A DNA stretch of 64,000 nucleotides. Source: Mycolicibacterium moriokaense. Its GTDB lineage: Bacteria > Actinomycetota > Actinomycetes > Mycobacteriales > Mycobacteriaceae. Location: NCBI RefSeq assembly GCF_003347205.1, contig NZ_QQBJ01000027.1:37108-101107 (forward strand). Reading direction: 5' to 3'. The notes below the pieces were generated by a model. The model was not told the DNA's origin, made no database searches, and saw only the letters and a program-made list of their open reading frames with translations. Below, in pieces: positions 52,122 to 60,994 of this stretch (its first letter is position 1; every line of letters starts with the position of its first letter). A program made the position numbers and the translations under genes.

Positions 52122-52309
52122 TCGACGATCTTCAACGCCTGCGACGGGCAGAGCTTGACCGCTTCGCGCGCCTTGTCCTCCTCGCCGTCGGGGACCTCGT
52201 CGACGAGCACCACCACGACGCCGTCGTCGTCCTGGTCGAAGAGGTTGTCGGCCACCATCACGCAGTTGCCCGCTTGAATGCAGACGTCGCGATCGGCTGT
52301 GATTTTCAC
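52118..52309 (-). CDS. 3Fe-4S ferredoxin
   Basis: A 63-residue ferredoxin: CIQAGNC then a long gap and CPSQAL. The first cysteine group lacks the usual middle cysteine (C-x5-C), as in 3Fe-4S ferredoxins that serve mycobacterial P450s. The GTG start at 52309 is chosen because GAGG lies 7 bases before it and it overlaps the P450 stop (GTGA); a longer frame (77 residues) would begin inside the P450 gene. It is the probable electron donor of the adjacent P450. Confidence 0.92.
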   Translation of the reverse strand: MKITADRDVCIQAGNCVMVADNLFDQDDDGVVVVLVDEVPDGEEDKAREAVKLCPSQALKIVD

Positions 52310-53508
52310 CAGGTCACCTCCAATGACTTCAGACCGTAGATGAAGTTCCACGTCCGGAAGGCCACCTCGGTGAAGTCCTCGGCCAGAGCGAGATTCGGGA
52401 ACCGGCGCAGCAGCGCGGGGAAGGCGATGCGCATCTCCATCCGCGCCAGCGGCGCGCCGAGACAGTGGTGCACGCCGTGGCCGAACGCCAGATGGCCGGG
52501 CGCACCGCGCCGGATGTCGAGGACCTCCGGCGCGTCGATGAAGCTCGCGTCCCGGTTTCCCGACGGCAGCGATGGGAAGACGAGGCTGGCCGCCGGAATG
52601 CGCACCCCGGCGACCTCAACGTCGACGGTGGCGATGCGGGGGATCGCGGTCTGCACGATGGACAGCCAGCGCAGCATCTCCTCGATCGCGGGACCGACGG
52701 CGTCGGGGTCGTCGCGAACCGCGGCGAGCTGGTCGGGGTGCCGCAGCAGCGCCAGCACGCCGAGGCCGAGCATGTTCGACGTGGTCTCGTGGCCGGCCAG
52801 CAACAGCAGTCCCGCGATGCCGATGAGTTCGTTGTCGGTGAGCTCGTCGCCGTGTTCGCGGATCAACATGCCGAGGATGTCCTCGCCCGGCTGCCGGCGC
52901 GCACGCGCGACCAGCGACGCCATGTAGGCGCGGCCCTGCCGTTGCAGCTCGATCCGTTCGGGTATCGGAACCGAGAAGTCCAACTGCTTGACGCTGCGCC
53001 GCTGGAAGTCCTCGCGGTCGTCGTAGGGCACCCCGAGGAGCTCACAGATCACCAGCGACGGGATCGGAAGCGCGAAGTTCTCCACCAGATCGACTGGCGG
53101 ACCGGCGTTTTCCATCGCGTCCAGCTGGGCGTCGACGATCTCGACGATGCGCGGCTCGAGGCGCCTCATCCGCCGGATGGTGAACTCGGGAGTCAGCATG
53201 CGGCGCAGCCGCGAATGCTCGGGCGGATCGAGGCCCAGCAGATTGCCCGCCCGGTTGATTGCCTGTTCCTCCTCCGACGGCTGCGCGGCGCCCTGCACCC
53301 CGAAGCCGGCCGGGCGCTCGTTGGAGAACCGCTCGTGGTCGGCGAGCACGGCCTTGATGTCCTCGTGGCGGGTGATCAGAAACGACTGCATCCCGAAGGC
53401 GTTGACGAACTCGCGCACACCCTCGGTCTCACGGATCTCGCGAAGCTCGGCGCTGGGGCTGAACGAATCACGACGCATGTGCAGCGGCGGCAATCCCACT
53501 TCGGTCAT
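52306..53508 (-). CDS. Cytochrome P450
   Basis: A 400-residue soluble bacterial P450. The I-helix oxygen motif is LLLAGHETTSNM (about residues 236-247), and the haem motif is FGHGVHHCLGAPLARME (about 346-362) with the Cys ligand. Its GTGA overlap with the downstream 3Fe-4S ferredoxin indicates co-translation with its redox partner. The CYP family and substrate cannot be assigned from reading. Upstream, an alpha/beta hydrolase starts the same-direction run from the MMPL gene. Confidence 0.95.
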   Translation of the reverse strand: MTEVGLPPLHMRRDSFSPSAELREIRETEGVREFVNAFGMQSFLITRHEDIKAVLADHERFSNERPAGFGVQGAAQPSEEEQAINRAGNLLGLDPPEHSRLRRMLTPEFTIRRMRRLEPRIVEIVDAQLDAMENAGPPVDLVENFALPIPSLVICELLGVPYDDREDFQRRSVKQLDFSVPIPERIELQRQGRAYMASLVARARRQPGEDILGMLIREHGDELTDNELIGIAGLLLLAGHETTSNMLGLGVLALLRHPDQLAAVRDDPDAVGPAIEEMLRWLSIVQTAIPRIATVDVEVAGVRIPAASLVFPSLPSGNRDASFIDAPEVLDIRRGAPGHLAFGHGVHHCLGAPLARMEMRIAFPALLRRFPNLALAEDFTEVAFRTWNFIYGLKSLEVTW

Positions 53509-53517
53509 GATTCGACG

Positions 53518-54312
53518 CTACCCGCGGAAAACAAACGCCTCGATCAGCTTGTTGACCAGTGGCGGGTTCTCCAGCCCGGCCAGGTGCGCCACGCCCTCGA
53601 GCACCGCGACCGCCGCATCCGGTATCGCCTGGGCCATTACGATGGTCTCGGGCACCGGGAACGTCGCGTCCTCCGCCCCGGCGACCACCAGAACCGGCGT
53701 CGAGATTTTCGCGAACAGCGAACGCTGGTCCGGGCGGGCGGGCACCACGCTCTTGACCGCCCATGCCGCGGAACCTATGTCGACCGCCTGCACCGTGTTT
53801 CGGACGAACGCGACGACGTCGGGGCGGGTGGCTAAGGTCGTCGGCCCGAGAAACGCCTTCAGCACCGACCGCGTCAGCGGCGGCCGGATGCCGCCGAGCA
53901 GTTTCGCCAACCGCAGCAGAAAGCCGTATTCGATCTTCTGCCTGGTGCCTGCCGGCGACGCGGTGCAGTTCATCAGCACGGCGTTGGCGATCCGGTCCGG
54001 GTGGGTGGCGGCGAACGTGCCGCCGATCATGCCGCCCCACGAGTTGCCGACGAAGTGGGTGCGAGCCACGTCGAGTGCGTCGAGGATGTCGACGACGCAC
54101 CGCGCGCAGTCGGCGAACCCGAATGTCTCGGTGAGCTTGTCGCTGCGGCCGTGTCCCGGCGGGTCGACGAGGATGACGCGGCACCGGTCGCCGAAGTGCT
54201 CGGCCTGGGCGGCCCACATGTCGCCCGTCATCAGCAGGCTGGGCCAGAACATCAGCGCGTCGCCGCTACCGCGGGTCTGCACCCCTAACCGCCCCAGCGC
54301 GGTGTCGACCAT
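53518..54312 (-). CDS. Alpha/beta hydrolase
   Basis: A 264-residue hydrolase. The nucleophile elbow is GNSWGG (Ser near residue 93), the acid is in VVAGAEDATFPVP, and the catalytic His in GVAHLAGLENP. An oxyanion segment and VDPPGHGRSDK fit the epoxide hydrolase/haloperoxidase-like group. The ATG at 54312 is preferred to a GTG at 54324. Its start overlaps the MMPL gene's end by 47 bp in another frame, unusual but consistent with coupled translation. Confidence 0.87.
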   Translation of the reverse strand: MVDTALGRLGVQTRGSGDALMFWPSLLMTGDMWAAQAEHFGDRCRVILVDPPGHGRSDKLTETFGFADCARCVVDILDALDVARTHFVGNSWGGMIGGTFAATHPDRIANAVLMNCTASPAGTRQKIEYGFLLRLAKLLGGIRPPLTRSVLKAFLGPTTLATRPDVVAFVRNTVQAVDIGSAAWAVKSVVPARPDQRSLFAKISTPVLVVAGAEDATFPVPETIVMAQAIPDAAVAVLEGVAHLAGLENPPLVNKLIEAFVFRG

Positions 54313-56314
54313 GTGTCTTTCCACCGTTGGAACCGTAGCCCTGCTCGCGCAGCGCGGGCCACCAGATCCGCGGGCCGATGAGGGTGAACAGGGCAGGGAT
54401 GATCACGGTGCGCACGACGAAGGTGTCGAGCAGGATGCCGAGGCTGACGATGATGCCGATCTGGGTCAGCACGATCAGCGGCAGCACGCCGAGCACGCAG
54501 AACACCGCGGCCAGCACGATGCCCGCGCTGGTGATGACCGCGCCCGTGGCGGACACCGCCCGCACGATGCCCTGCCGGGTGCCGTGCGTCAGCGTCTCCT
54601 CGCGGGCACGGGTGACCAGGAAGATCGTGTAGTCGACACCGAGTGCGACCAGGAACAGGAACGCGAACAGCGGGGCCGTGTTGTCCAGCGCCGGGAACCC
54701 GAAGACGTGCACGCTGGCCCAGCCGCCGAGGCCGAGCGCGGCGAGGGCGCTGAGCACCGTCACGGCGACCAGGATCAGCGGGGCCAGCGCCGATCGCAGC
54801 AGCACGTACAGCACCACCAGCACCACGGCGAGGATGGCCGGGATGATGACGACCCGGTCCCGCGACGCGGCCGCGCTGGCGTCGCGGGCCTGCGCGTCGG
54901 GCCCGCCGACCAAGGCGCCCGAATCCGCCGAGTGCACGGAATCACGCAGCGCGTCAACGGTTCTGAAGGCGGCGTCGGAAGCCGGTTCGGCGCTGAGCAC
55001 CACCGACCACTGGCTCAGCCCGTCCGCCGGTGCGCCCGCCGGGTTCGCCGACACCACCCCGGGTGTCGAGGTGATGGCCTGTTCGACCGCCGCGGTCGTG
55101 TCGGTCGACGCGATGACGCGGGTCGGGTTGGTCAGGCCGCTGGGGAAGTGCGCCGCGAGCGTGTCGTAGCCGCTGACCGACTCGGCCTGAACCCGGAACT
55201 GCTCGGTCTGCGACAGCCCGATCGGCGTGGCCAGCAGTCCGAGGCACAGCAGCATCAGCCCCGCGATGGCGACCGTGCTGACTCGTGCGGGTCGACGCGC
55301 CACGCTGTCGGCGACGCGGTGCCAGATGCCGCTGTCGGTGAGGGGTTGGGCGCCGACCTTCGGCACGAACGGCCAGAACAGCCGTCGCCCGAACAGCGCG
55401 AGCAGCGGCGGCAACACGACCAGGACGTAGACGGCCGCGACGACGAGTCCCGACGCGGCCTGCACCCCGAGGCTGCGGGTGCTCGGCGAGGAGGCGAGCA
55501 CCAGGGTCAGCAGCGCGAGCACCACGGTGGCGTTGCTGGCCAGGATCGCCGGGCCGGCCTGGCGCACCGCCACCCGCAGGGCGTCGCGGTGGTTGTCGGT
55601 GCGGCCCAACTCTTCTCGGTACCGCGATATCAGCAGCAGGGCGTAGTTGGTGCCCGCGCCGAACACCAGGACGCTGGTGATGCCAGACGTCGAACCGTCG
55701 GGGGTCATGCCGACCGCCTGCGCGATCGCGGTGCCCGCGACGGCCGCGACACGGTCGGCGAAGCCGATGACCGCCAGCGGGATCAGCCACAGCACCGGCG
55801 ATCGGTAGGTGACGATCAGTAGCAGCGCCACCACCGCCGCGGTGACCGCGAGCAGCGTGATGTTGGCCCCGGAGAACGAGTTCGCGATGTCGGCGCCGAA
55901 GGCGGGGCCGCCGGTGACTTCGACCAACAGGGCGGCGGGCAGGCCGTCGCGCGCCGACTCCCGCAACGTCTTGACCGCGTCGTTGAGCGCGAACCCGGAC
56001 AGGCCCGCGTCCAAGGGCGCCGTGGCCACCGCCGCCCGGCCGTCCTCGGACACCATGACGGGTTGTTGTGTGATCGCGGCGAGGTCGGCGGGAGTCAGTG
56101 CGGCGTCGTCGCGACGGCTGAACACCAGGATGGCGGGCACGCGGTCGCCGCCGGGCAGTTGCGCGCGCACCGCGTCCGCGCGGGCCGACTCCGCGCTGGT
56201 GGGGACGGGCACGGGTGACTGCTGGCTGGAGTCGTCGCTGCCGAGCAGGCCCATCAGGGCGCCGGAGGCGAGCAGCACGGCGAGCGCGAGCAGCCACGAG
56301 AACCGACCGAACAT
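54266..56314 (-). CDS. MMPL/RND-family membrane transporter
   Basis: A 682-residue MMPL transporter with twelve helices in two repeats: a first helix (WLLALAVLLASGALMG), an outer loop, five helices including FGAGTNYALLLISRYREELG, a second loop and five more including FLVALGVDYTIFLVTRAREE. The conserved GxxxDY/TNY motifs at the proton channel are present. MMPL proteins export lipids or siderophores; this one is of the short actinobacterial type. ATG at 56314 is preferred, though a TTG at 56323 is possible. It is divergent from a marR gene, its likely regulator. Confidence 0.9.
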   Translation of the reverse strand: MFGRFSWLLALAVLLASGALMGLLGSDDSSQQSPVPVPTSAESARADAVRAQLPGGDRVPAILVFSRRDDAALTPADLAAITQQPVMVSEDGRAAVATAPLDAGLSGFALNDAVKTLRESARDGLPAALLVEVTGGPAFGADIANSFSGANITLLAVTAAVVALLLIVTYRSPVLWLIPLAVIGFADRVAAVAGTAIAQAVGMTPDGSTSGITSVLVFGAGTNYALLLISRYREELGRTDNHRDALRVAVRQAGPAILASNATVVLALLTLVLASSPSTRSLGVQAASGLVVAAVYVLVVLPPLLALFGRRLFWPFVPKVGAQPLTDSGIWHRVADSVARRPARVSTVAIAGLMLLCLGLLATPIGLSQTEQFRVQAESVSGYDTLAAHFPSGLTNPTRVIASTDTTAAVEQAITSTPGVVSANPAGAPADGLSQWSVVLSAEPASDAAFRTVDALRDSVHSADSGALVGGPDAQARDASAAASRDRVVIIPAILAVVLVVLYVLLRSALAPLILVAVTVLSALAALGLGGWASVHVFGFPALDNTAPLFAFLFLVALGVDYTIFLVTRAREETLTHGTRQGIVRAVSATGAVITSAGIVLAAVFCVLGVLPLIVLTQIGIIVSLGILLDTFVVRTVIIPALFTLIGPRIWWPALREQGYGSNGGKTHGRHRAGAVRGADPR

Positions 56315-56335
56315 GCCCTCCAATATTTCAGATTC

Positions 56336-56372
56336 TTAACTATTAATCAAATGAAGGTACCGTCGCTATGCT
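56336..56372. promoter_or_regulatory. MMPL/marR intergenic region with TTAA repeats and leaderless marR promoter
   Basis: The AT-rich spacer holds TTAA-N3-TTAA (56336-56346), a likely MarR-type operator core. TATGCT (56367-56372) lies 6 bp before the GTG of marR, so transcription should start at or next to the start codon, giving a leaderless message. Confidence 0.4.
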
Positions 56373-56378
56373 GGTCCG

Positions 56379-56849
56379 GTGGCAAAGACAGACCGTGCCG
56401 CGCTCGAGTCGCAGATCGCTGCCGACGTGCGGGCGATGACTGCCGAATCCGACCAGATCGGCAGACACTTCGCGAGTCGGCACGATGTGTCCGCCAACGA
56501 CTTTCGCGCCCTGCTCCACGTCATGGTGGCAGAGTCCGCGGGTGCGCCGCTGACCGCGGGCGAACTCAGGACGCGGATGGGGATGTCCGGCGCGGCGATC
56601 ACCTACCTGGTCGAGCGGATGATCACGTCCGGCCACTTCCGCCGCGAGTCCGATCCGGCCGACCGCCGCAAGGTGATCCTGCGGGTGGCCGACGACGGAA
56701 TCACCGTCGCCAGAGGCTTTTTCATGCCGCTGGCCGACCACAACCGGCGCGCGATGGCGGCGCTGCCCGACGACGACCTCGCCGCCGCGCACCGCACCTT
56801 CACCGCGATCATCGACGCGATGCGCTCGTTTCGTTCCCAGCTGGACTGA
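56379..56849 (+). CDS. MarR-family transcriptional regulator
   Basis: A 156-residue regulator. The winged helix covers about residues 35-105, with LTAGELRTRMGMSGAAITYLVERMITSGHFRRESDPADRRKVILRVADDG, the wing containing the usual DxRR. It starts at GTG, probably on a leaderless message. It is divergent from the MMPL exporter gene with an AT-rich operator-like spacer, the usual arrangement for local repression of an exporter. Confidence 0.9.
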   Translation: MAKTDRAALESQIAADVRAMTAESDQIGRHFASRHDVSANDFRALLHVMVAESAGAPLTAGELRTRMGMSGAAITYLVERMITSGHFRRESDPADRRKVILRVADDGITVARGFFMPLADHNRRAMAALPDDDLAAAHRTFTAIIDAMRSFRSQLD

Positions 56850-56857
56850 CGCCGTCG

Positions 56858-58444
56858 CTACGTGCGGTTGAGCGTCGCTTCCTCGAGATCCAGGCCGTGC
56901 AACACCGTCCGCAGCACCTCGTCGTCGATGTGTCCGCTGTCGCGCTCGGCGATGAACGCCGCACGCTCGGCGGCCAGCATCTCCAGCCGCAGCCTGCGGA
57001 ACGCCGACGTCGGGCTCTCGCCGATCTCCTCCTCGCTTCGGCCGAGCCGCTCCCACGCCGAATTCCGTCGCCGGGTGTTCCACGCGCGCAACACATCCGC
57101 GGCGCGCTCGGCTTCCGCTGTGTCGGATTCCGCGAGCAACTCGTCGAGCCGATCGGATGCGGCGATCGCGGCCTTCTCCTGCGCGGCCGCCGCGGCGATC
57201 GCGTCGGTGCGCGCCTCGTTTCCCTGCACGCCGAGCCGCCGGATCAGCCACGGCAGCGTCAGGCCGTGCAGCAACAACGTTCCGATCACGACCACGAACG
57301 TGAGGAACACGATGTGCTCCCGACCGGGGAACGGCGCGCCGGACAGCGTCGTCAGCGGAACACCGAACGCAGCGGCCAGCGACACGACGCCGCGCATGCC
57401 CGCCCAGGCGACGATGAACACCTGCGCCACCGTCGGCGCGGGCTCGCGGTCCCGGACGCGCGCCGACAGCAGCCGCGGCAGATAGGTGAACGTGTACACC
57501 CACACGATCCGCACCACGATGACCGTCGCCAGCACCGCCGCCGAATAGGACGCCATCCGGGTGAACGGCATGCCGCGGATCTCGTCGACGACGCCGGGCA
57601 ACTGCAGCCCGATCATCACGAACGCGAACGACTCGAGCACCAGTTGCAGCGCCTTCCACACGGCCTGGTCCTGAAGCCGGGTCTCGTAGCCGGCGTGGAA
57701 CGACTTCTGACCGAGGATCAGCGCGGCCACCACGACGGCCAGCACGCCCGAACCGTGCGCCTGCTCGGCGGCCAGGTAGATGACGAACGGTGCGACAAGC
57801 CCGACTGCGCTCTCCACCAGCGGATCGTCCAGCCGCCAGCGGATGAACGAGATCAGGAAGCCCGTCGCGAGCCCGATCACCACGCCGCCGCCCGCGGCCA
57901 AGGCGAAGGTCGTCAAGCCGCCCTGCCAGCTGGTGGCCGCGCCGACCGCCGCGGCCAGCGCGACCTTGTATGCGGTCAGCGCGGTCGCGTCGTTGAGCAG
58001 GCTTTCGCCGCCGAGCAGCGTCATGATCCGGCGCGGTAACCCCAGTCGGCGCCCGACCGCCGTCGCCGACACCGCGTCGGGCGGCGCCACCACCGCCCCC
58101 AGCGTGAAGGCCGCCGCGATCGTCAGGTCCGGCACCGTTTTGTACGCGACGAAACCGACAGCGAACGTCGTCGCCAACGGCAACCCCACGGCGAGCAGCC
58201 CGATGGGGCGAAGGTTGTTCTTCAGCCCGACGTAGCTGCTCTCCAGGCCCGCCGACCACAGTAGAGGCGGCAGAAGGACGTAGAGAACGAGTTCGGGGTC
58301 GAGTTCGATGTCGGTGAACCCCGGGATGGTGCTGCCCGCCAGCCCGGCCACCACCAGGGCCAGCGGAGCGGATACGTCGTATCGCCGGGCCAGTGCGGCG
58401 AGCAGGACTGATGCCACCAACACCGCGAGCAGGGAGCCGTGCAC
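56858..58444 (-). CDS. CPA1-type Na+/H+ antiporter
   Basis: A 528-residue antiporter with about twelve helices up to residue 400, including the ion-binding stretch GESLLNDATALTAY and [21 protein letters not shown] hydrophilic helical tail of about 120 residues follows. It exchanges Na+ or K+ for H+ at the membrane. The GTG at 58444 is chosen because AGGAGG lies 9 bases before it and the first helix begins at once (LLAVLVASVLLAAL); a longer frame has no family support. It is divergent from the UBP zinc-finger gene. Confidence 0.9.
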   Translation of the reverse strand: MHGSLLAVLVASVLLAALARRYDVSAPLALVVAGLAGSTIPGFTDIELDPELVLYVLLPPLLWSAGLESSYVGLKNNLRPIGLLAVGLPLATTFAVGFVAYKTVPDLTIAAAFTLGAVVAPPDAVSATAVGRRLGLPRRIMTLLGGESLLNDATALTAYKVALAAAVGAATSWQGGLTTFALAAGGGVVIGLATGFLISFIRWRLDDPLVESAVGLVAPFVIYLAAEQAHGSGVLAVVVAALILGQKSFHAGYETRLQDQAVWKALQLVLESFAFVMIGLQLPGVVDEIRGMPFTRMASYSAAVLATVIVVRIVWVYTFTYLPRLLSARVRDREPAPTVAQVFIVAWAGMRGVVSLAAAFGVPLTTLSGAPFPGREHIVFLTFVVVIGTLLLHGLTLPWLIRRLGVQGNEARTDAIAAAAAQEKAAIAASDRLDELLAESDTAEAERAADVLRAWNTRRRNSAWERLGRSEEEIGESPTSAFRRLRLEMLAAERAAFIAERDSGHIDDEVLRTVLHGLDLEEATLNRT

Positions 58445-58486
58445 TTGGTCAAACCTCCTCGGCCGAACGTCGACCGTCCGTGTCCC

Positions 58487-58492
58487 TATCCT
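58487..58492 (+). promoter_or_regulatory. Possible -10 element of a leaderless zinc-finger gene
   Basis: TATCCT lies 8 bp before the ATG at 58501, placing the start of transcription at or just before the codon. It sits within an inverted repeat TGTCC-N8-GGACA (58481-58498). Confidence 0.3.
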
Positions 58493-58500
58493 TGGACAGC

Positions 58501-58809
58501 ATGCTGAAGAGATCGAGTCGGCGCGATGCGAACGCGTCGAGAACGCCGAGCACCTGCGAGCATCTCTCGGCGGCAACAACTGAGCCGGCGCCGCAGACTC
58601 CCGGCCAGTGCCAGGGCTGCGCCGAGTTGGGCGAGAGCGCCTGGGCGTTGTTGCGGATGTGCATGACGTGCGGTCACGTCGGCTGCTGCGATTCGAGCCC
58701 GCACCAACACGCCCGCGAACACTTCCGCGAGACAGGCCACCCCGTCATGCGGTCGGCGGAACCCGGGGAGGACTGGCGATGGTGCTACATCGACATCCGG
58801 CTGGGGTGA
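58501..58809 (+). CDS. UBP-type zinc finger protein
   Basis: A 102-residue protein with a ubiquitin-hydrolase-type zinc finger: CEHL, CQGCAELG, CMTCGHVGCCDSSPHQHAREHFRETGHPVM and WCYID, giving the Cys/His ligands of this fold. In eukaryotes the domain binds free ubiquitin ends; bacteria use it near antiporter genes in an unknown way, often next to or fused with a Na+/H+ antiporter, as here. The ATG at 58501 is supported by a -10-like box. It lies 23 bp before purT. Confidence 0.85.
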   Translation: MLKRSSRRDANASRTPSTCEHLSAATTEPAPQTPGQCQGCAELGESAWALLRMCMTCGHVGCCDSSPHQHAREHFRETGHPVMRSAEPGEDWRWCYIDIRLG

Positions 58810-58831
58810 AGATCTGGCAGGCTGACGGGCG

Positions 58832-60097
58832 ATGACTGAAACCACGCAGGCCCCCGAGCCCGACGACGTGTCGGACGACGATTCGACCGACGTCGAGGCC
58901 CCGGTACAGCGCGACCCCCGAAGCGCGGTGATGTTGCTCGGGTCCGGCGAGTTGAGCCGTGAGCTGGCGCTGGCGTTCCAGCGGTTGGGGCGCGAGGTGG
59001 TGGCCGTCGACCGGTATGCGAACGCACCGGCGCACGGGGTCGCCGACCGGGCCGCGGTGGTCAAGATGAACGACGCCGAGGCACTGACGGCGATCATCGA
59101 ACGCGCCAACCCCCTCTACGTGGTCGCCGAGTCGGGCGTCATCGCCGTCGACGCACTGGTTGCGGCCGCCGAGCGGGGCCGCGAGGTGTTCCCGACGCCC
59201 CGCAGCGTGCGGATGACCCAGGACCGCGAGGGCATGCGGCGGTTGGCCGCTGACGAACTCGGCCTGCCGACAGCGCCGTTCTGGTTCGCCGGATCGGCCG
59301 ACGAGCTGACCGCGGTCGCCGAGCACGCCGGCTTCCCGCTGGTGGTCAAGCCGGTCGCGGGCGTGCCGGGGGAGGGCCAGTCGGTGCTGCTGCGCGCCGA
59401 TGACGTGCAGGCGGCGTGGCAGCGCGCGGTGTCCGCGGGCCGGGTCCCGCACAACCGGGTGCTAGCCGAGACGGTCGTCGAGGTCGACTACGAGATCACG
59501 CTGATCACGGTGCGCACCACGGGGCCGACGGGACCGGCGCTGCACTTCTGCGAGCCGATCGGTCATCGCGAGAAGGACAACGACCTGCTCGAGGCGTGGC
59601 AGCCGCAGCAGATGTCCGCGGCGGCCCTGGACGCGGCGAAGTCGATCGCCGCCCGCATCGTCAACGCGCTCGGGGGCCGTGGGGTCTTCGGCGTCGAGCT
59701 GCTGGTGCGCGGCGACGAGGTCTACTTCTCCGACGTGCGCACCCGGCCTCACGATTCGGGCCTGGTAACCCTTCGGTCGCAACGGCTTTCGGAGTTCGAA
59801 CTGCACGCGCGGGCGATCCTCGGGCTGCACGTGGACACCATCATGATCTCGCCGGGAGCGGCGGAGGTGACGTACGCGGGCGGCGAACCGGTGTCGGCCG
59901 AAACCGCTTCGGAGAACGTCAACGCCGTGCTGGGGGACGCCTTGGCTGTCGCCGAGAGCGACGCCCGGCTGTTCCATCGGCCCGACGAGGGCGAACCCCG
60001 GCGGCGACTGGGGTTGGCGCTGGCCACGGCGCCGGATGTGACGACCGCCAGGGACAGGGTGCGCCGGGTCACCGGTGTGCTGCGCAAGCTCTGGTAG
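58832..60097 (+). CDS. purT: Formate-dependent phosphoribosylglycinamide formyltransferase
   Basis: A 421-residue ATP-grasp enzyme that makes formyl-GAR from GAR, formate and ATP in purine synthesis. The N-terminal fold has VMLLGSGELSRELALAFQRLG, ATP-grasp parts are FPLVVKPVAGVPGEGQS and VFGVELLVRGDEVYFSDVRTRPHDSGLVTL, and the end RDRVRRVTGVLRKLW is typical. An N-terminal acidic extension of about 28 residues is present. It is followed by a rhodanese and metZ as in Rv0389-0391. Confidence 0.96.
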   Translation: MTETTQAPEPDDVSDDDSTDVEAPVQRDPRSAVMLLGSGELSRELALAFQRLGREVVAVDRYANAPAHGVADRAAVVKMNDAEALTAIIERANPLYVVAESGVIAVDALVAAAERGREVFPTPRSVRMTQDREGMRRLAADELGLPTAPFWFAGSADELTAVAEHAGFPLVVKPVAGVPGEGQSVLLRADDVQAAWQRAVSAGRVPHNRVLAETVVEVDYEITLITVRTTGPTGPALHFCEPIGHREKDNDLLEAWQPQQMSAAALDAAKSIAARIVNALGGRGVFGVELLVRGDEVYFSDVRTRPHDSGLVTLRSQRLSEFELHARAILGLHVDTIMISPGAAEVTYAGGEPVSAETASENVNAVLGDALAVAESDARLFHRPDEGEPRRRLGLALATAPDVTTARDRVRRVTGVLRKLW

Positions 60098-60099
60098 CC

Positions 60100-60561
60100 G
60101 TGTCCGACGAGGAAGCCGACGGTGCGGCCGACGACGCCACCGAGCGGGCGACGATGGCGCCCTTTCTCGGTGCGCTGGCAATCATTGTGGTCGTGGTGAT
60201 CGGAATCTGGTTGTTCAACGCATTTCAGGGAGACCGCACGCCGCAAGACCAACTGGTGGCCCGCGCCGCCGTCGGCCAGAACGACGCCCTGCAGCGCGAC
60301 AACTACGCCGACTTCGCCAGGTTCACGTGCGCCAAGCTGCGCGGCAACGAAGCCGATGTGCTTGCCCGTCAACGTGATTCGGTTGCCAAACGCGGTGCCA
60401 GGTTCGTCGACGACGTCACCGACGTCAAGATCGACGGCGACACGGCCACCGCGACCGTCACCTACCACTTCGACAAGGCGTCGGAGGACAAAACACCTGC
60501 TCCGATGACCTTCGTCCGCGAGGATGGGGCGTGGAAGGTCTGTTCGACCGGCCCCAGTTAG
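60100..60561 (+). CDS. Single-pass membrane protein with DUF4878-like domain
   Basis: A 153-residue protein: acidic N-terminus, one helix (FLGALAIIVVVVIGIWLFNAF) and a NTF2-like extracytoplasmic domain with two cysteines (FTCAKL, WKVCST). It has the same layout as 44899-45747, where the end reads WKICQAP. GTG start 2 bp after purT. Function unknown. Confidence 0.8.
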   Translation: MSDEEADGAADDATERATMAPFLGALAIIVVVVIGIWLFNAFQGDRTPQDQLVARAAVGQNDALQRDNYADFARFTCAKLRGNEADVLARQRDSVAKRGARFVDDVTDVKIDGDTATATVTYHFDKASEDKTPAPMTFVREDGAWKVCSTGPS

Positions 60562-60580
60562 GTATGGGACACTCGCGACC

Positions 60581-60994
60581 GTGAGCTACGCGGGAGACAT
60601 CACGCCTGAAGAGGCCTGGAAAATTCTCAATGATGACCCCCAGGCCGTGCTCGTGGACTGCCGCACAGACGCCGAATGGCGCTTCGTTGGCGTACCCGAC
60701 CTGACCAGCCTCGACCGCGACGTCGTCTACGTCGAGTGGAACCGCACCGACGGCAGCCGCAACACCGGGTTCGTCGACGACCTCATCTCGGCGGGTGTCG
60801 AACCCGGCGAGCGGCACGTGGTCTTCCTGTGTCGGTCCGGGAACCGTTCGATCGGCGCAGCCAAGGCCGCCACCGAAGCCGGGATCGCACCGTCGTACAA
60901 CATCCTGGACGGCTTCGAGGGCGACCTCGACGAGAACAAGCACCGTGGAGCCACCGGCTGGAAGGCCGTCGGCCTGCCGTGGAAGCAGTCATGA
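60581..60994 (+). CDS. Rhodanese-like sulfurtransferase
   Basis: A 137-residue single-domain rhodanese. The active-site loop is CRSGNRS (FLCRSGNRSIGAA) with the catalytic Cys near residue 86, and the domain starts ITPEEAWKIL...VLVDCRTDAEWRFVGVP. It may carry sulfur for the neighbouring metZ pathway. GTG start; its TGA overlaps the metZ ATG (ATGA), so it is co-translated with metZ, as in M. tuberculosis (Rv0390-metZ). Confidence 0.93.
   Translation: MSYAGDITPEEAWKILNDDPQAVLVDCRTDAEWRFVGVPDLTSLDRDVVYVEWNRTDGSRNTGFVDDLISAGVEPGERHVVFLCRSGNRSIGAAKAATEAGIAPSYNILDGFEGDLDENKHRGATGWKAVGLPWKQS

Noticed and set aside
53147-55822. 891-residue open frame antisense to the P450, hydrolase and MMPL genes
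   Set aside because: Crosses three real genes in opposite frame; no recognisable domain.
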